A stretch of DNA of 64,000 nucleotides from Evansella sp041820985. GTDB taxonomy: Bacteria; Bacillota; Bacilli; Bacillales; Salisediminibacteriaceae. The translations under genes and the position numbers were made by a program. The notes below the pieces were generated by a model. It did no database searches. It saw only the letters and a list, made by a program, of their open reading frames with translations, and was not told the DNA's origin. Positions 35,741-44,932 of this stretch are shown here, one piece after another (positions within the stretch are counted from its first letter, which is position 1; each line of letters opens with the position of its first letter). The stretch is taken from assembly GCF_041820985.1 (NCBI RefSeq), contig NZ_JBGUAU010000012.1:113003-177002 (forward strand). Reading direction: 5' to 3'.

Positions 35741-36823
35741 TTACGATAATTTATTTTGTATTCGATAAACATACGCTAAAACCTCAGCAACTGCTTTAAA
35801 CAAGTCCTCAGGTACAGGGTCACCAATATCCGCTTGAGCATACAAAGCCCGAGCTAATGGACGGTTTTCTACTGTAATTACGCTATTGCCCTTTGCAACA
35901 TTAATAATTTTCAATGCGATATAATCCACACCTTTTGCCACAACGACAGGAGCGGACATATTCTCTCCGTCATATTTAAGAGCTACTGCAAAGTGGGTAG
36001 GGTTTGTAATAACAACATCAGCCTTCGGTACTTCAGCCATCATCCTACTCATGGCCATTTGTCGTTGCTTTTCCTTAATTTTCGATTTTATTAAGGGGTC
36101 ACCCTCTGATTTTTTGTATTCATCTTTAATGTCTTGTTTTGACATTCGAATATTCTTTTCATGATCATATTTTTGGTATAAGTAATCAAATACAGATAAA
36201 AAAATTAATAAAATAGCAACAGCAAGTCCCATGATAAGTGTTAGATTTCCTATAATCCTTACACTCTCCCCAATTGAATATAAAGAGAGTTTTAAAACAT
36301 CGTCAAAAAACATCCATATTACAGTAAATGTTACGAATCCTACGAGAACAATTTTTAACATCGATTTTAGAAATTCCACTAGTGCACGTACAGAAAAAAT
36401 TCGTTTTGCACCTTTTATAGGATCTAATTTTTCTAATTTCATTTTTATTGCTTCTGGAGCAAATAAAATCCCCACTTGTAGGTAATTACCAGCAATTGCT
36501 GCAATCATAGCAATAAACATAAACGGTCCTACTATAAGCGCTGATTGCACACTGTATTCCAAAAACAAAGATTGTACATTCGTTTCCGTTAATTCCATGA
36601 GTAAAAAGTCTTGAAAACTGGACTGAAGTAACCCCTCTAATTTATCTACTACATATCTGCCAAGAAACCAGAACGATAAAAATACAAATAATAAAATAAA
36701 TGCAGTGTTAACATCATTACTTTTCGCAACTTGTCCTTTTTCACGAGTTTCTTTCTTCTTTTTAGGGGTAGCTTGTTCTGTCTTCTCTTGAGCAAATAAC
36801 TGTAAGTCTAGAGATAAATACAT
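35741..36823 (-). CDS. flhB: Flagellar export switch protein FlhB
   Basis: Export-gate protein that switches substrate class from hook to filament by autocleavage. The 360-residue product starts with the family KTEQATPKKKKETREKGQVAKS segment, has four membrane helices, and the cytoplasmic autocleavage motif NPTH in VITNPTHFAVALKYD (about 268). The cut is expected between Asn and Pro. Its start overlaps the fliR stop by one base. Confidence 0.98.
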   Translation of the reverse strand: MYLSLDLQLFAQEKTEQATPKKKKETREKGQVAKSNDVNTAFILLFVFLSFWFLGRYVVDKLEGLLQSSFQDFLLMELTETNVQSLFLEYSVQSALIVGPFMFIAMIAAIAGNYLQVGILFAPEAIKMKLEKLDPIKGAKRIFSVRALVEFLKSMLKIVLVGFVTFTVIWMFFDDVLKLSLYSIGESVRIIGNLTLIMGLAVAILLIFLSVFDYLYQKYDHEKNIRMSKQDIKDEYKKSEGDPLIKSKIKEKQRQMAMSRMMAEVPKADVVITNPTHFAVALKYDGENMSAPVVVAKGVDYIALKIINVAKGNSVITVENRPLARALYAQADIGDPVPEDLFKAVAEVLAYVYRIQNKLS

Positions 36824-37602
36824 TAACTTATTCCCCCGTAAAGCTGCATAAGTGTTCTCATTGTAATGATCATTGTTTCAATTAAATACTTTACTAAATA
36901 GAAGAAAGGCGTCATTACTAATAGTAAAATGAGAAAACCAGCTATAATCTTAAGTGGTAAACCTACGACAAAAACATTTACTTGTGGTACTGTTCTCGAC
37001 ACCATTCCTAAAGCAACATCTACTAAAAATAATGATCCAACAATGGGCATTGCCATCTGGAATGCAATAAGAAACATCATATTAAAACTTGATACTACAT
37101 GTTCTAAAACAGAATCACTATGAAAAGGAATGGACACTTGATCCATCGGTATAAATTGGTAGCTGTAAAACACTCCATCTAAAAGAAGATGATGACCATC
37201 CGTTGCTAATAAAAACAAGATAGCAAAAGCATATAAGTAACCCCCAGTTAGGGGAGTTTGTGTTCCTGTTTGAGGATCAATGACATTTGCAATCATAAAG
37301 CCCATTTTAAAATCGATAAATCCACCCGCTATCTGAATAGCGTATAAAAGAATCATCGCTACTAACCCTACCGTCAAGCCCACAAGTGCTTCCTTTATGA
37401 TTAGTAGGTAGTAAATATAATCTATTGCTAAGATAGGCCAATCACCTGTAAAAAACATCACCCAGGATAGAAAGACAGAGATACCTATCTTAATCATTGG
37501 TGGGATATTCTGATAAGAAAAGAAAGGCAACGTCACCATAAAAGCTGAAACTCGAACTAATATTAATAAAAAAGCTGGAATCCATTCAAAAACCTCTATC
37601 AT
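36823..37602 (-). CDS. fliR: Flagellar export gate protein FliR
   Basis: One of the FliP-FliQ-FliR export gate core proteins. The 259-residue product has about six hydrophobic segments, starting FEWIPAFLLILVRVSAFMVTLPFF. It also has the family stretch IAGGFIDFKMGFMIANVIDPQTG and the later MSRTVPQVNVFVVGLPLKI. The spacing to fliQ is nine bases. FliR and FlhB are separate genes here, not fused as in some clostridia. Confidence 0.97.
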   Translation of the reverse strand: MIEVFEWIPAFLLILVRVSAFMVTLPFFSYQNIPPMIKIGISVFLSWVMFFTGDWPILAIDYIYYLLIIKEALVGLTVGLVAMILLYAIQIAGGFIDFKMGFMIANVIDPQTGTQTPLTGGYLYAFAILFLLATDGHHLLLDGVFYSYQFIPMDQVSIPFHSDSVLEHVVSSFNMMFLIAFQMAMPIVGSLFLVDVALGMVSRTVPQVNVFVVGLPLKIIAGFLILLLVMTPFFYLVKYLIETMIITMRTLMQLYGGIS

Positions 37603-37611
37603 TATTCCTTC

Positions 37612-37881
37612 CTACCCAACAAATAAATGAAGATTACTAAATATTTGTTCAGCAAAAGCCAGCGTTTGAGAAAGCATCCACGGTCCAAAAACAATTAAAG
37701 CTATTAAAACTCCAACGATTTTGGGAATAAATGCTAACGTTTGCTCCTGAATCTGTGTTGTAGCTTGAAAGATACTTACTATTAATCCAAGACCTAGTGC
37801 AATAATTAGTAAAGGTCCTGCGATGAGAATTACCATAAATACGCCTCTTTCAGCTAAAGAAATAACCATCTCTTGACTCAC
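37612..37881 (-). CDS. fliQ: Flagellar export gate protein FliQ
   Basis: Small core component of the export gate. The 89-residue product has two membrane helices (about 16-38 and 49-72) and the family pattern GLIVSIFQATTQIQEQTLAFIPKI between them. It lies 12 bases past fliP and nine bases before fliR, in the invariant fliP-fliQ-fliR order. Confidence 0.97.
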   Translation of the reverse strand: MSQEMVISLAERGVFMVILIAGPLLIIALGLGLIVSIFQATTQIQEQTLAFIPKIVGVLIALIVFGPWMLSQTLAFAEQIFSNLHLFVG

Positions 37882-37893
37882 TTACATCACCTT

Positions 37894-38562
37894 CTAGAAA
37901 CTCAGTAAGAGAGAACGGACTACTAAATGCCATCCATCCACCATTACAAAGAGTAAGATTTTAAACGGTAGTGCTATCATAACTGGCGGTAACATCATCA
38001 TTCCCATTGACATCAAAACACTAGCTACAACCATATCAATTACAAGAAATGGAACAAAAATCATAAATCCTATTTGGAAAGCAGTTTTCAACTCGCTAAT
38101 TGCAAAAGCAGGTACTAATGCGGTTAAAGGAATGTCATCTAACGTTTCTGGCCTAGGGAGTCCAGCATATCCCATGAATAATGCTAAGTCCTTCTCTCTT
38201 GTATGCTTTGCCATAAATTGTTTCATTGGCAATGCTGCAGATTCAAACGCCTCTTCTTGCGTAATTTCTCCTGCAAACATAGGTTGAAGTGCCTGCTCAT
38301 TTATTTCCGAAAAAACGGGTGTCATTACGAAAAATGTAATAAATAAAGCTAGGCCAACAATTACTTGATTTGGTGGCATTGATTGCGTAGCTAATCCTGT
38401 ACGCACAAAGGACAGCACCACTACGATTCTAGTAAAACAAGTTGTTAAAATTAGAATACTTGGTGCCAAAGACAAAACGGTTAATAATAGTAATAACTGT
38501 ACTGTTCCCGTTAGACTTTCAGGGTCATCTGTGAAAATGTCTAATGCTGGTATTTCAATCAT
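37894..38562 (-). CDS. fliP: Flagellar export gate protein FliP
   Basis: Forms the pentameric ring that opens the export channel. The 222-residue product has hydrophobic segments from about residue 21. It contains both FliP signatures: LILTTCFTRIVVVLSFVRTGLATQ-type (about 37-60) with the PPNQVIVGLALFITFF run, and the later FMIFVPFLVIDMVVASVLMSMGM. The N-terminus before the first helix is short, as in Bacillus. Its start overlaps the fliO stop by one base. Confidence 0.98.
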   Translation of the reverse strand: MIEIPALDIFTDDPESLTGTVQLLLLLTVLSLAPSILILTTCFTRIVVVLSFVRTGLATQSMPPNQVIVGLALFITFFVMTPVFSEINEQALQPMFAGEITQEEAFESAALPMKQFMAKHTREKDLALFMGYAGLPRPETLDDIPLTALVPAFAISELKTAFQIGFMIFVPFLVIDMVVASVLMSMGMMMLPPVMIALPFKILLFVMVDGWHLVVRSLLLSF

Positions 38563-39233
38563 TAGTCCTTCTCCTTTAATGCTGAATGAACTTTTTCTTG
38601 TGATTCTTTTACACCCTTAAGTTCTCGCTGGAGAAGGTGCTGAAAAGAAGTATCTGAGGTTACAGACGATTTATGAAGGATACGTCCACGTAACCATTCT
38701 GTTACTCTTGTTAGTGGTTGATCGAAAACTTCCTGTGGTCGATGCTCCTCTATGATTTTTTCAACTTCCTTACTATCATCAATTTCTTTAAGTAAATTAA
38801 TTGAATCACCAACACCTACAACATATAGTTTGTTCCCCACGCGGACAATCTGTACAGATCTATTTGACCCTAAGGGTACACCACCAATACTTTCAATGGT
38901 TGTGTTAGTTCGAAACGACCGACTACGACTATTTACGAATTTAAGTAACGCATAAATAAGAAATATTACTACACCTAATGCTAAAAACATTTGCAGTGAT
39001 AACAAGAATAGATTTTGATCTTGAGTTCCGATGATGTTAGTATTATCATCGGAATTACCAAAGGATCCACCTTTCTCGTCACTAGGCTCCTCATCCGTTG
39101 TATCTTCAAGATTGGAGTCAGAGGTACGAAACATATTTTCTACTGTTCCATTCCCTTCTCCAAACTCTTCTGCTGAAGCATCTATTGGGAAGAGAAATAA
39201 CAATAAAATGAGGGAAAACCAAAGTTGTTTCAA
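38562..39233 (-). CDS. fliO: FliO/FliZ-family flagellar biosynthesis protein
   Basis: Helper for FliP assembly in the export gate, called FliZ in B. subtilis. The 223-residue product has a signal-peptide-like start (LWFSLILLLFLFPIDASAEE), an acidic external part, and one membrane helix at about 78-98 (LFLLSLQMFLALGVVIFLIYALL). A FliO-type beta domain follows with IESIGGVPLGSNRSVQIVRVG. Its position between cheY and fliP matches B. subtilis. Confidence 0.93.
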   Translation of the reverse strand: MKQLWFSLILLLFLFPIDASAEEFGEGNGTVENMFRTSDSNLEDTTDEEPSDEKGGSFGNSDDNTNIIGTQDQNLFLLSLQMFLALGVVIFLIYALLKFVNSRSRSFRTNTTIESIGGVPLGSNRSVQIVRVGNKLYVVGVGDSINLLKEIDDSKEVEKIIEEHRPQEVFDQPLTRVTEWLRGRILHKSSVTSDTSFQHLLQRELKGVKESQEKVHSALKEKD

Positions 39234-39254
39234 ATTCTACACTCCTCAAGGGAA

Positions 39255-39617
39255 TTAACTTAACGTTTTATTAATCGCTTCTAATACTCGATCAGCTTGA
39301 AATGGTTTAACAATAAAATCTTTTGCTCCTGCTTGAATAGCATCAATAACCATTGCTTGTTGCCCCATAGCAGAACACATAATTACTTTGGCATTTGGGT
39401 CCATTTTCTTTATTTCTTTTAGTGAAGTAATTCCGTCCATTTCAGGCATCGTAATATCCATCGTTACAAGATCTGGAGAATGTTCTTTATACAAATTAAT
39501 TGCTTGTAACCCATCACTTGCTTCTGCAACAACTTCAAATTTATTTTTTGTTAGAATATCTTTAATCATCATACGCATAAATGCTGCATCATCTACTATT
39601 AATACTTTTACTGCCAT
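39255..39617 (-). CDS. cheY: Chemotaxis response regulator CheY
   Basis: Single-domain receiver of 120 residues. When phosphorylated by CheA it binds FliM/FliY, and in Bacillus this promotes counter-clockwise rotation. It has acidic Asp9/Asp10, phospho-acceptor Asp54 in TMDITMPEMDG, and the conserved Lys in FIVKPFQADRV. It lies 90 bases after fliY. A consensus AGGAGG site precedes the ATG. Confidence 0.98.
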   Translation of the reverse strand: MAVKVLIVDDAAFMRMMIKDILTKNKFEVVAEASDGLQAINLYKEHSPDLVTMDITMPEMDGITSLKEIKKMDPNAKVIMCSAMGQQAMVIDAIQAGAKDFIVKPFQADRVLEAINKTLS

Positions 39618-39707
39618 TTTTATTTCCTCCTCAAAATAACTACCTTTATGGTTGACTCTTTATATAACACTATTCGCTTTAGAACATTGATAAATTAATA
39701 TATCATT

Positions 39708-40871
39708 TTATTTTAATTGATGTAATCTTTCTTTCTGACTCACAATATCAGTCAATCTCACTCCAAAGTTCTCATCAATTACTACCACTTCCCCCTTTGC
39801 GATTAAACGTTGATTCACTAAAATATCAACAGGTTCTCCTGCTAATTTATCTAATTCAATAATTGAACCTTGCCCCAATTCCAATATATCTTTTATAGAA
39901 CGCTTTGTTCTTCCTAATTCAACAGTTACTTCTAACTGTATATCTAAAAGCATATCTAAATTCTTTACTTCTGTATCAGTTAGGTTGGGTGTATCAAAAG
40001 TACCAAAGGCAACAGGCTGAACATTTGCTGAGCGTTCGGGTTGTTTTCTTTGTTGCAGCGATATATTAGGTTGTTGTCTTGTATCAGGTGTATGTTCCAT
40101 CGAACTGTACTGTTGTGCAACCTCCTGTGTACTTCTTACCTCTTCTTGATATTGTGAAGGTATATTCTGTTCTTCAGGTGGTTCCTCCTCAACAGGATTC
40201 ATGAGCTGTTCTACCATATCTTTGGCAAAACTTACTGGAATAAGTTGCATTAACTTGGAATCTACTAACGTGCCTACTTTTAGATGAAAAGATATCTGAA
40301 CAAGAACATCTTCCCCTTCTAAAATATCGTCATGGTAGGGCGTCTCCGTGAAATCCATTAAATCGATTCCCGGTGGAGAAATATCCACACGCTTATTAAA
40401 AATCGTTGACATGGAGGTTGATGCAGATCCCATCATTTGATTCATCGCTTCTTGAACTGCGCTTATCTCCATTTCTGTTAGCTCTTCTGTTACATTCGTT
40501 CCATCGTTTCCAAGCATAATATCTGCAATAATAGCAGCATCTATTGTATTAATTACAAGTAAGTTCGTACCCTCAAAGCCATCTGTATATTTAACGGATA
40601 TAACAACATGTGGACTTGGAAAATTATTCTCTAATCCATTTTTACTAACTACTGATACTTCTGGGGTAGTGATATCTACCTTATTATTTAACAAAGTTGA
40701 CAATGCTGTAGCAGAGCTCCCAAAAGATATATTCCCTATTTCGCCTAATGCATCTTGTTCAATACTAGATAAATAATTGTTAACATCTAGGTTTGTTTTA
40801 TCTTCATTTGATTCATTATTCATACCATTAAGAAGTGCATTTATTTCTTCCTGGGAAAGCATATCGCTCAT
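39708..40871 (-). CDS. fliY: Flagellar switch protein and CheY-P phosphatase FliY
   Basis: Rotor switch (C-ring) protein that also dephosphorylates CheY-P. The 387-residue product has an N-terminal CheY-binding peptide like that of FliM (MLSQEEINALLNG). Two CheC-type catalytic repeats follow: EIGNISFGSSATALS (about 40-54) and EAMNQMMGSASTSMS. A Gln/Pro/Ser-rich linker (about 235-285) leads to a C-terminal FliN/SpoA domain (LDIQLEVTVELGRTKRSI). It starts with an ATGA overlap with fliM. Confidence 0.98.
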   Translation of the reverse strand: MSDMLSQEEINALLNGMNNESNEDKTNLDVNNYLSSIEQDALGEIGNISFGSSATALSTLLNNKVDITTPEVSVVSKNGLENNFPSPHVVISVKYTDGFEGTNLLVINTIDAAIIADIMLGNDGTNVTEELTEMEISAVQEAMNQMMGSASTSMSTIFNKRVDISPPGIDLMDFTETPYHDDILEGEDVLVQISFHLKVGTLVDSKLMQLIPVSFAKDMVEQLMNPVEEEPPEEQNIPSQYQEEVRSTQEVAQQYSSMEHTPDTRQQPNISLQQRKQPERSANVQPVAFGTFDTPNLTDTEVKNLDMLLDIQLEVTVELGRTKRSIKDILELGQGSIIELDKLAGEPVDILVNQRLIAKGEVVVIDENFGVRLTDIVSQKERLHQLK

Positions 40872-41860
40872 CGTTGGTCCCCCTCTTCTTCCACCGAATC
40901 GGTAATTTGGACTGCTAAATTACCCTTTATTTTTCCTGGTTGTACATAATATTTTGCCTGATCTTCCACCCTAGCTAATAGTGGCTTTTCTATTTTTTGT
41001 TCTAGTTCTATTATATCTCCTGTGCCTAATTGCAAGAATTCATTGATAGTAATTTGAGATTTCCCTAATTCAATAATTACATCAAGTGGCGCTCGTTTAA
41101 TATTTCGTTCTAAATCAACTAGTTCTTCTGGTTCTCGTATCTTTTTCTTCTGCTGCATCCATAAGTGAACAGATAGCTTTGGTAATATAGGTTCAATGAC
41201 AACATGTGGCAAACAGAAATTAATCATTCCAGAAGCTTCTCCAATTGTTGTCGAAAAGGAAATAACAACAACCGTCTCGTTTGGTGAGACTAACTGCAAA
41301 AATTGTGGATTCACTTCTATGTCATCCATTCTTGGATCTATATCTTCAACAGATTCCCAAGCTTCACGTAACGTTTCTAACTTCCTTTGAAAAATTTGAG
41401 AAATGATTCTCGCTTCAATTTCCGTTAAATTCCCTACTTTATTTACCGAAACACCTTGTCCACCTAATAATCGATCCAGCATAGCATACGCTATATTAGG
41501 GTTCACCTCTAGAACAAAGCGCCCGTCTAGAGGATAAGGTTCAAATACATTTAAAATAGTCATCTTAGGTATAGATCGAATAAATTCTTCATACGGTAGT
41601 TGATCCACTGACGCAACAGAAATTTGAACATACGTTCGTAACAAAGCTGATAATTGTGTTGTTAGTAATCTAGCGTAATTCTCATGTATTCGAGTCAAAC
41701 TTCTTATTTGATCTTTTGAAAAACGGAGAGCTCGTTTGAAGTCATAAACTTTTACTTTTCTCTCCGTATCTTCCTTTTTTAACTCTTCAGCATTCATCTC
41801 ACCTGTTGATAAGGCAGATAATAGGGCATCTATTTCCCCTTGCGATAAAACATCAGCCAC
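40868..41860 (-). CDS. fliM: Flagellar motor switch protein FliM
   Basis: C-ring protein that binds CheY-P and links FliG to FliY. The 330-residue product has an N-terminal CheY-binding peptide (VLSQGEIDALLSAL), the CheC-like middle domain starting YDFKRALRFSKDQIRSL, and a C-terminal SpoA domain (LDVIIELGKSQITINEFL). Its first codons resemble those of fliY, reflecting the shared EIDALL-type peptide. It follows fliL by 25 bases. Confidence 0.98.
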   Translation of the reverse strand: MADVLSQGEIDALLSALSTGEMNAEELKKEDTERKVKVYDFKRALRFSKDQIRSLTRIHENYARLLTTQLSALLRTYVQISVASVDQLPYEEFIRSIPKMTILNVFEPYPLDGRFVLEVNPNIAYAMLDRLLGGQGVSVNKVGNLTEIEARIISQIFQRKLETLREAWESVEDIDPRMDDIEVNPQFLQLVSPNETVVVISFSTTIGEASGMINFCLPHVVIEPILPKLSVHLWMQQKKKIREPEELVDLERNIKRAPLDVIIELGKSQITINEFLQLGTGDIIELEQKIEKPLLARVEDQAKYYVQPGKIKGNLAVQITDSVEEEGDQR

Positions 41861-41885
41861 AGTGCCACACCTCTCTACTACAACT

Positions 41886-42326
41886 TTATTGAATAATACG
41901 TTGGTTCATATAAACATGGACAACATAGCCGTCTTGCAGAATATCATTGATCCTATCTCGAACCCTTTCTTCTAATTCACGAATACCTTCTGATCCTCTA
42001 AAGTCACTTTCTTTCATATCAGCGAGTTCTTGTATAATAATATTATTTACTTGAAAATCCCGCTTCTCAAACTCTTCCTTTGATTTCGTGTTATCCAGAT
42101 GAATTACAAAGCTTGTCCGAATTATGTGGTTGGAAAGTAAATTCGTTGTAATTTCATCTGTCTCAACCGATGTTCTTATTATGTCATCAATAGAGATTTC
42201 ACTTTCTGCTTTGGTTTCTTGAAAAAATTGCGTATATAGAACCAGTGTTAATGCTCCCATTAAGCTTAGAGTGACTAATATGATTAACATTATGTTAACT
42301 AGCCTTTGCTTAAACATATTTTTCAC
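41886..42326 (-). CDS. fliL: Flagellar basal-body-associated protein FliL
   Basis: Stator-associated single-pass membrane protein. The 146-residue product has a short cytoplasmic N-terminus and one membrane helix (about 11-32, VNIMLIILVTLSLMGALTLV). An extracellular domain has the family pattern FVIHLDNTKSKEEFEKRDFQ and the C-terminal VRDRINDILQ. It starts with an ATGA overlap with swrD. Confidence 0.95.
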   Translation of the reverse strand: MKNMFKQRLVNIMLIILVTLSLMGALTLVLYTQFFQETKAESEISIDDIIRTSVETDEITTNLLSNHIIRTSFVIHLDNTKSKEEFEKRDFQVNNIIIQELADMKESDFRGSEGIRELEERVRDRINDILQDGYVVHVYMNQRIIQ

Positions 42327-42547
42327 CCACCGTCATTTGATTGATTGTTTTTAGCTACAATTGATGTTAGTCCAATTTTTTGATAAAACTGTTCTACCTT
42401 TTTTACAACTTCTATCTCTGTCTCTTTTACCACTAACTTCTTTCCATTTGTTAACGTAATAGTCGTGTCTGGAAAGGCTTGAATTTGTTCAATATATAAT
42501 GAATTCAACGTAAATATATTACCGTTTAGTTTTGTTAATTCTATCAC
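42323..42547 (-). CDS. swrD: FlbD/SwrD-family motility protein
   Basis: Small cytoplasmic protein of 74 residues in the FlbD family (Pfam FlbD), with the pattern IELTKLNGNIFTLNSLYIEQI and FPDTTITLTNGKKLVVKE. In B. subtilis the homologue SwrD (YlzI) increases flagellar motor power and is needed for swarming. It lies between flgE and fliL, as in B. subtilis. A GAGGAGGAG site precedes the ATG. The end is coupled to fliL. Confidence 0.93.
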   Translation of the reverse strand: MIELTKLNGNIFTLNSLYIEQIQAFPDTTITLTNGKKLVVKETEIEVVKKVEQFYQKIGLTSIVAKNNQSNDGG

Positions 42548-42648
42548 GATTTTTTTCGACTATATTCGCGAAACTATAATAGTCTCCTCCTCTTTAACAA
42601 GTAGGCTTAAAGCAATAGGAAACACCCTAAGCCATTAATTTCATTTTC

Positions 42649-43971
42649 TTATCGTTTTAAGTTTACTAACTCTTGTAGAATTTCATCGGAAGTAGTAATG
42701 ATTCTCGTATTTGCTTGGAAACCACGTTGAGCTACAATTAACTCTGTGAATTCTTCCGAAAGGTCAACGTTTGACATTTCTAGTGAACCACCTGTTAGCA
42801 TTCCACGGCCATCTCCACCTGCCCCACCTATTTGTGGTTCACCAGAGTTATTAGAAATTTGATATAAGTTGCTTCCAGCTTTGCTTAATCCACCAGGGTT
42901 GTTAAATGTAGCTAAGGCTATTTGTCCTAATAAGCGAACTTCACCATTAGAGAATACTCCATTTAATTCTCCCGTTTGAGAAATACTATAGCTTTCCAAT
43001 GTTCCATCTTCATTTCCATTTACACTGTGTAGTCCCACATTTGTATTACGAGCAAATTGTGACATTCTGGATAAGTCTAGTTGGATATTAGAAACAGCTG
43101 CACCATTACCATGAGCATAATTCTCAAGTGTAACAAAGTTCGATAGTTGATCAATAGGTGCGCCTACAGCACCGACTCCAAGGAAGCTTCCATTATTATC
43201 AAGTCGTAAGCGATGTGCAGGATCCCCAAGGGCATTGAACGTATATTGATCGTTGTTAGGATTAGGCGTAATACGGCCGACCTGCCATTGATTTTCACCA
43301 GTTTTTCGGAACACCAACTCCAACTGATGAACATTACCTAATGAATCTATAATAGGATATGGAACAATCGTAGTACTATCATTCATAATTTGGTCCATAG
43401 TTAAGGTATTGCCCTGTAAAGGAGTATCAGATTGCTCTACTCTTGCATCCAAATTCCCCTTAAATTGAACTTCCGTTGTTGCCGTAGGTGGCATAAGTTG
43501 ACCAGAAGTAATTTGTAAGGATCCGAGAACAGTAGTATCAAGTACACCATCTTCTGCTTGATAACCTTGAATTCGTAAACCATCAGCAGTGACTAAATTA
43601 CCTACTTCATCAATATAGAAATTACCTGCTCGTGTATAATAAGATTGCCCTCCATTATTTGCAATGAAAAAACCATCTCCTGTAATTCCCATATCTAAAT
43701 TTCTTCCTGTAGTCTGTAAGGATCCTTGCGTCTGAATTGTATCAATAGAAGCTATTGTAGACCCTAAACCCACTTGAGTGGGATTAATTCCTCCTCTATT
43801 TTCTGTCGGAGTTGCAGCTCCAGATATTTGTTGACTCACTAAGTCTTGAAAAGTTACCCGCCCTTTTTTAAATCCTGTAGTATTAACATTTGCGATGTTA
43901 TTTCCAATTACATCTAATTTGGTTTGAAAACTTCGCATTCCACCAATTCCTGAATACATTGCACGTAACAT
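42649..43971 (-). CDS. flgE: Flagellar hook protein FlgE
   Basis: Builds the hook joining rod and filament. From the ATG at 43971 (site AAGGAG upstream) the product has 440 residues. The N-terminal rod-type domain MLRAMYSGIGGMRSFQTKLD is followed by IGNNIANVNTTGFKKGRVTF. A FlgE D2-type domain follows in the middle (about 150-300), and the C-terminal FlgE/FlgG domain reads SNVDLSEEFTELIVAQRGFQ with ANTRIITTSDEILQEL. The B. subtilis hook protein is notably shorter (about 264 residues from memory), so the middle domain is an addition relative to it. The frame is open nine codons upstream. Confidence 0.97.
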   Translation of the reverse strand: MLRAMYSGIGGMRSFQTKLDVIGNNIANVNTTGFKKGRVTFQDLVSQQISGAATPTENRGGINPTQVGLGSTIASIDTIQTQGSLQTTGRNLDMGITGDGFFIANNGGQSYYTRAGNFYIDEVGNLVTADGLRIQGYQAEDGVLDTTVLGSLQITSGQLMPPTATTEVQFKGNLDARVEQSDTPLQGNTLTMDQIMNDSTTIVPYPIIDSLGNVHQLELVFRKTGENQWQVGRITPNPNNDQYTFNALGDPAHRLRLDNNGSFLGVGAVGAPIDQLSNFVTLENYAHGNGAAVSNIQLDLSRMSQFARNTNVGLHSVNGNEDGTLESYSISQTGELNGVFSNGEVRLLGQIALATFNNPGGLSKAGSNLYQISNNSGEPQIGGAGGDGRGMLTGGSLEMSNVDLSEEFTELIVAQRGFQANTRIITTSDEILQELVNLKR

Positions 43972-44060
43972 TGTTGTAATCTCCTTCCAAATTTTCAATC
44001 ATATACTGCTTCAGTCGGTCCGCAGTAAGTGGCTTCCGAAACGGTCCAGCCATTATTTTG

Positions 44061-44456
44061 TTAATCTATCAATATTGCTCCAGAAATGTTTGTAAATAGT
44101 TGTGCTTGTGCTTCGTTTCGATCCATTGCAGTAATAACTGTTTTATTTTTTGCATTTACAACTAAAGCTGCATTATTAGTTAAAACTAATGAATCGTCCA
44201 CTCCTTTTTTCTGTGCTTCTATTACTTTTACATTTATTTTGTTCCAAACCTCAGGTGAAATAGTTATTCCACGATCATGTAATCTTTTTTCGGCATGTTT
44301 GCTAAGCTTAAGTTCATTCCCTTTCATTGAACCATCTAATATAGCTTGAAAAGTTCCATTTGTCATAGGAGAGTGAAGTGTCTGCTTTTTAGGTAATGTT
44401 TTTATAAATGGTTTTTGTAAGTGATAAGGCGAAATTTGATTGCTCACCACAGTCAC
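44061..44456 (-). CDS. Flagellar operon protein, TIGR02530-like
   Basis: The 131-residue product resembles the small TIGR02530 'flagellar operon protein' family: FQAILDGSMKGNELKLSKHA, then EKRLHDRGITISPEVWNKI, and the C-terminal DNEALVV-like and AMDRNEAQAQLFTNISGAILI. The family is known only by location between flgD and flgE. The repeated SKHAEKRL motif and short size suggest a hook-assembly accessory factor, but this is inferred. It has no signal peptide or membrane segment. It is separated from flgD by two bases. Confidence 0.85.
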   Translation of the reverse strand: MTVVSNQISPYHLQKPFIKTLPKKQTLHSPMTNGTFQAILDGSMKGNELKLSKHAEKRLHDRGITISPEVWNKINVKVIEAQKKGVDDSLVLTNNAALVVNAKNKTVITAMDRNEAQAQLFTNISGAILID

Positions 44457-44458
44457 CT

Positions 44459-44923
44459 CTACTTCTGATTATCGTCATTAGGAAGCCTAACTGCATGTAC
44501 TGATTTCGTTGATATGTGATATTCTTTATCCACTATCAGTTCTACACTCCCATTTTTAAATGCTACACCCGTAACGATTCCGCTACTAACATCTTGGCGA
44601 ACTGTTCCATCTTCATCTACTCTTTCTCTTAACCAGTCCACTTGTTTACCAATTAACTCACTATGAGAAACGAATTTGTTTTGTTGTTGATCAATGAATG
44701 CTTTAAACTGAGTGTTCATATTTGTCATTTGTTCTAAAGATGTAAATTGGGCCATTTGAGAAATAAATTCTCTATCTTCCATCGGATTAAGAGGATCTTG
44801 ATGTTGAAGTTGCGTAATCAGTATTCTCATAAACGAATCCTTATCTAAATCACCTGTATTCCGTTCAGCTTTTTGTTTTTGATAGTCTGTGAGATATAAA
44901 CTATTTGAAATGCCATTCACCAT
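44459..44923 (-). CDS. flgD: Flagellar hook capping protein FlgD
   Basis: Scaffold that caps the growing hook. The roughly 154-residue product contains the FlgD N-terminal signature LDKDSFMRILITQLQHQDPL with NPMEDREFISQMAQFTSLEQ, and a C-terminal part with GKQVDWL and SGIVTGVAFKNG. It is shorter than enterobacterial FlgD and lacks most of the FlgD Ig-like region, as in Bacillus. The ATG at 44923 is favoured by an AGGTG site. ATG 44929 and GTG 44932 are also in frame. It begins just after the fliK stop. Confidence 0.95.
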   Translation of the reverse strand: MVNGISNSLYLTDYQKQKAERNTGDLDKDSFMRILITQLQHQDPLNPMEDREFISQMAQFTSLEQMTNMNTQFKAFIDQQQNKFVSHSELIGKQVDWLRERVDEDGTVRQDVSSGIVTGVAFKNGSVELIVDKEYHISTKSVHAVRLPNDDNQK

Positions 44924-44932
44924 TGTCATCAC

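Noticed and set aside
42604..42633. Terminator after flgE (GGCTTA/TAAGCC)
   Set aside because: The stem is only six pairs, the loop is long and no U-run follows. The downstream swrD-fliL genes are expected to be co-transcribed.
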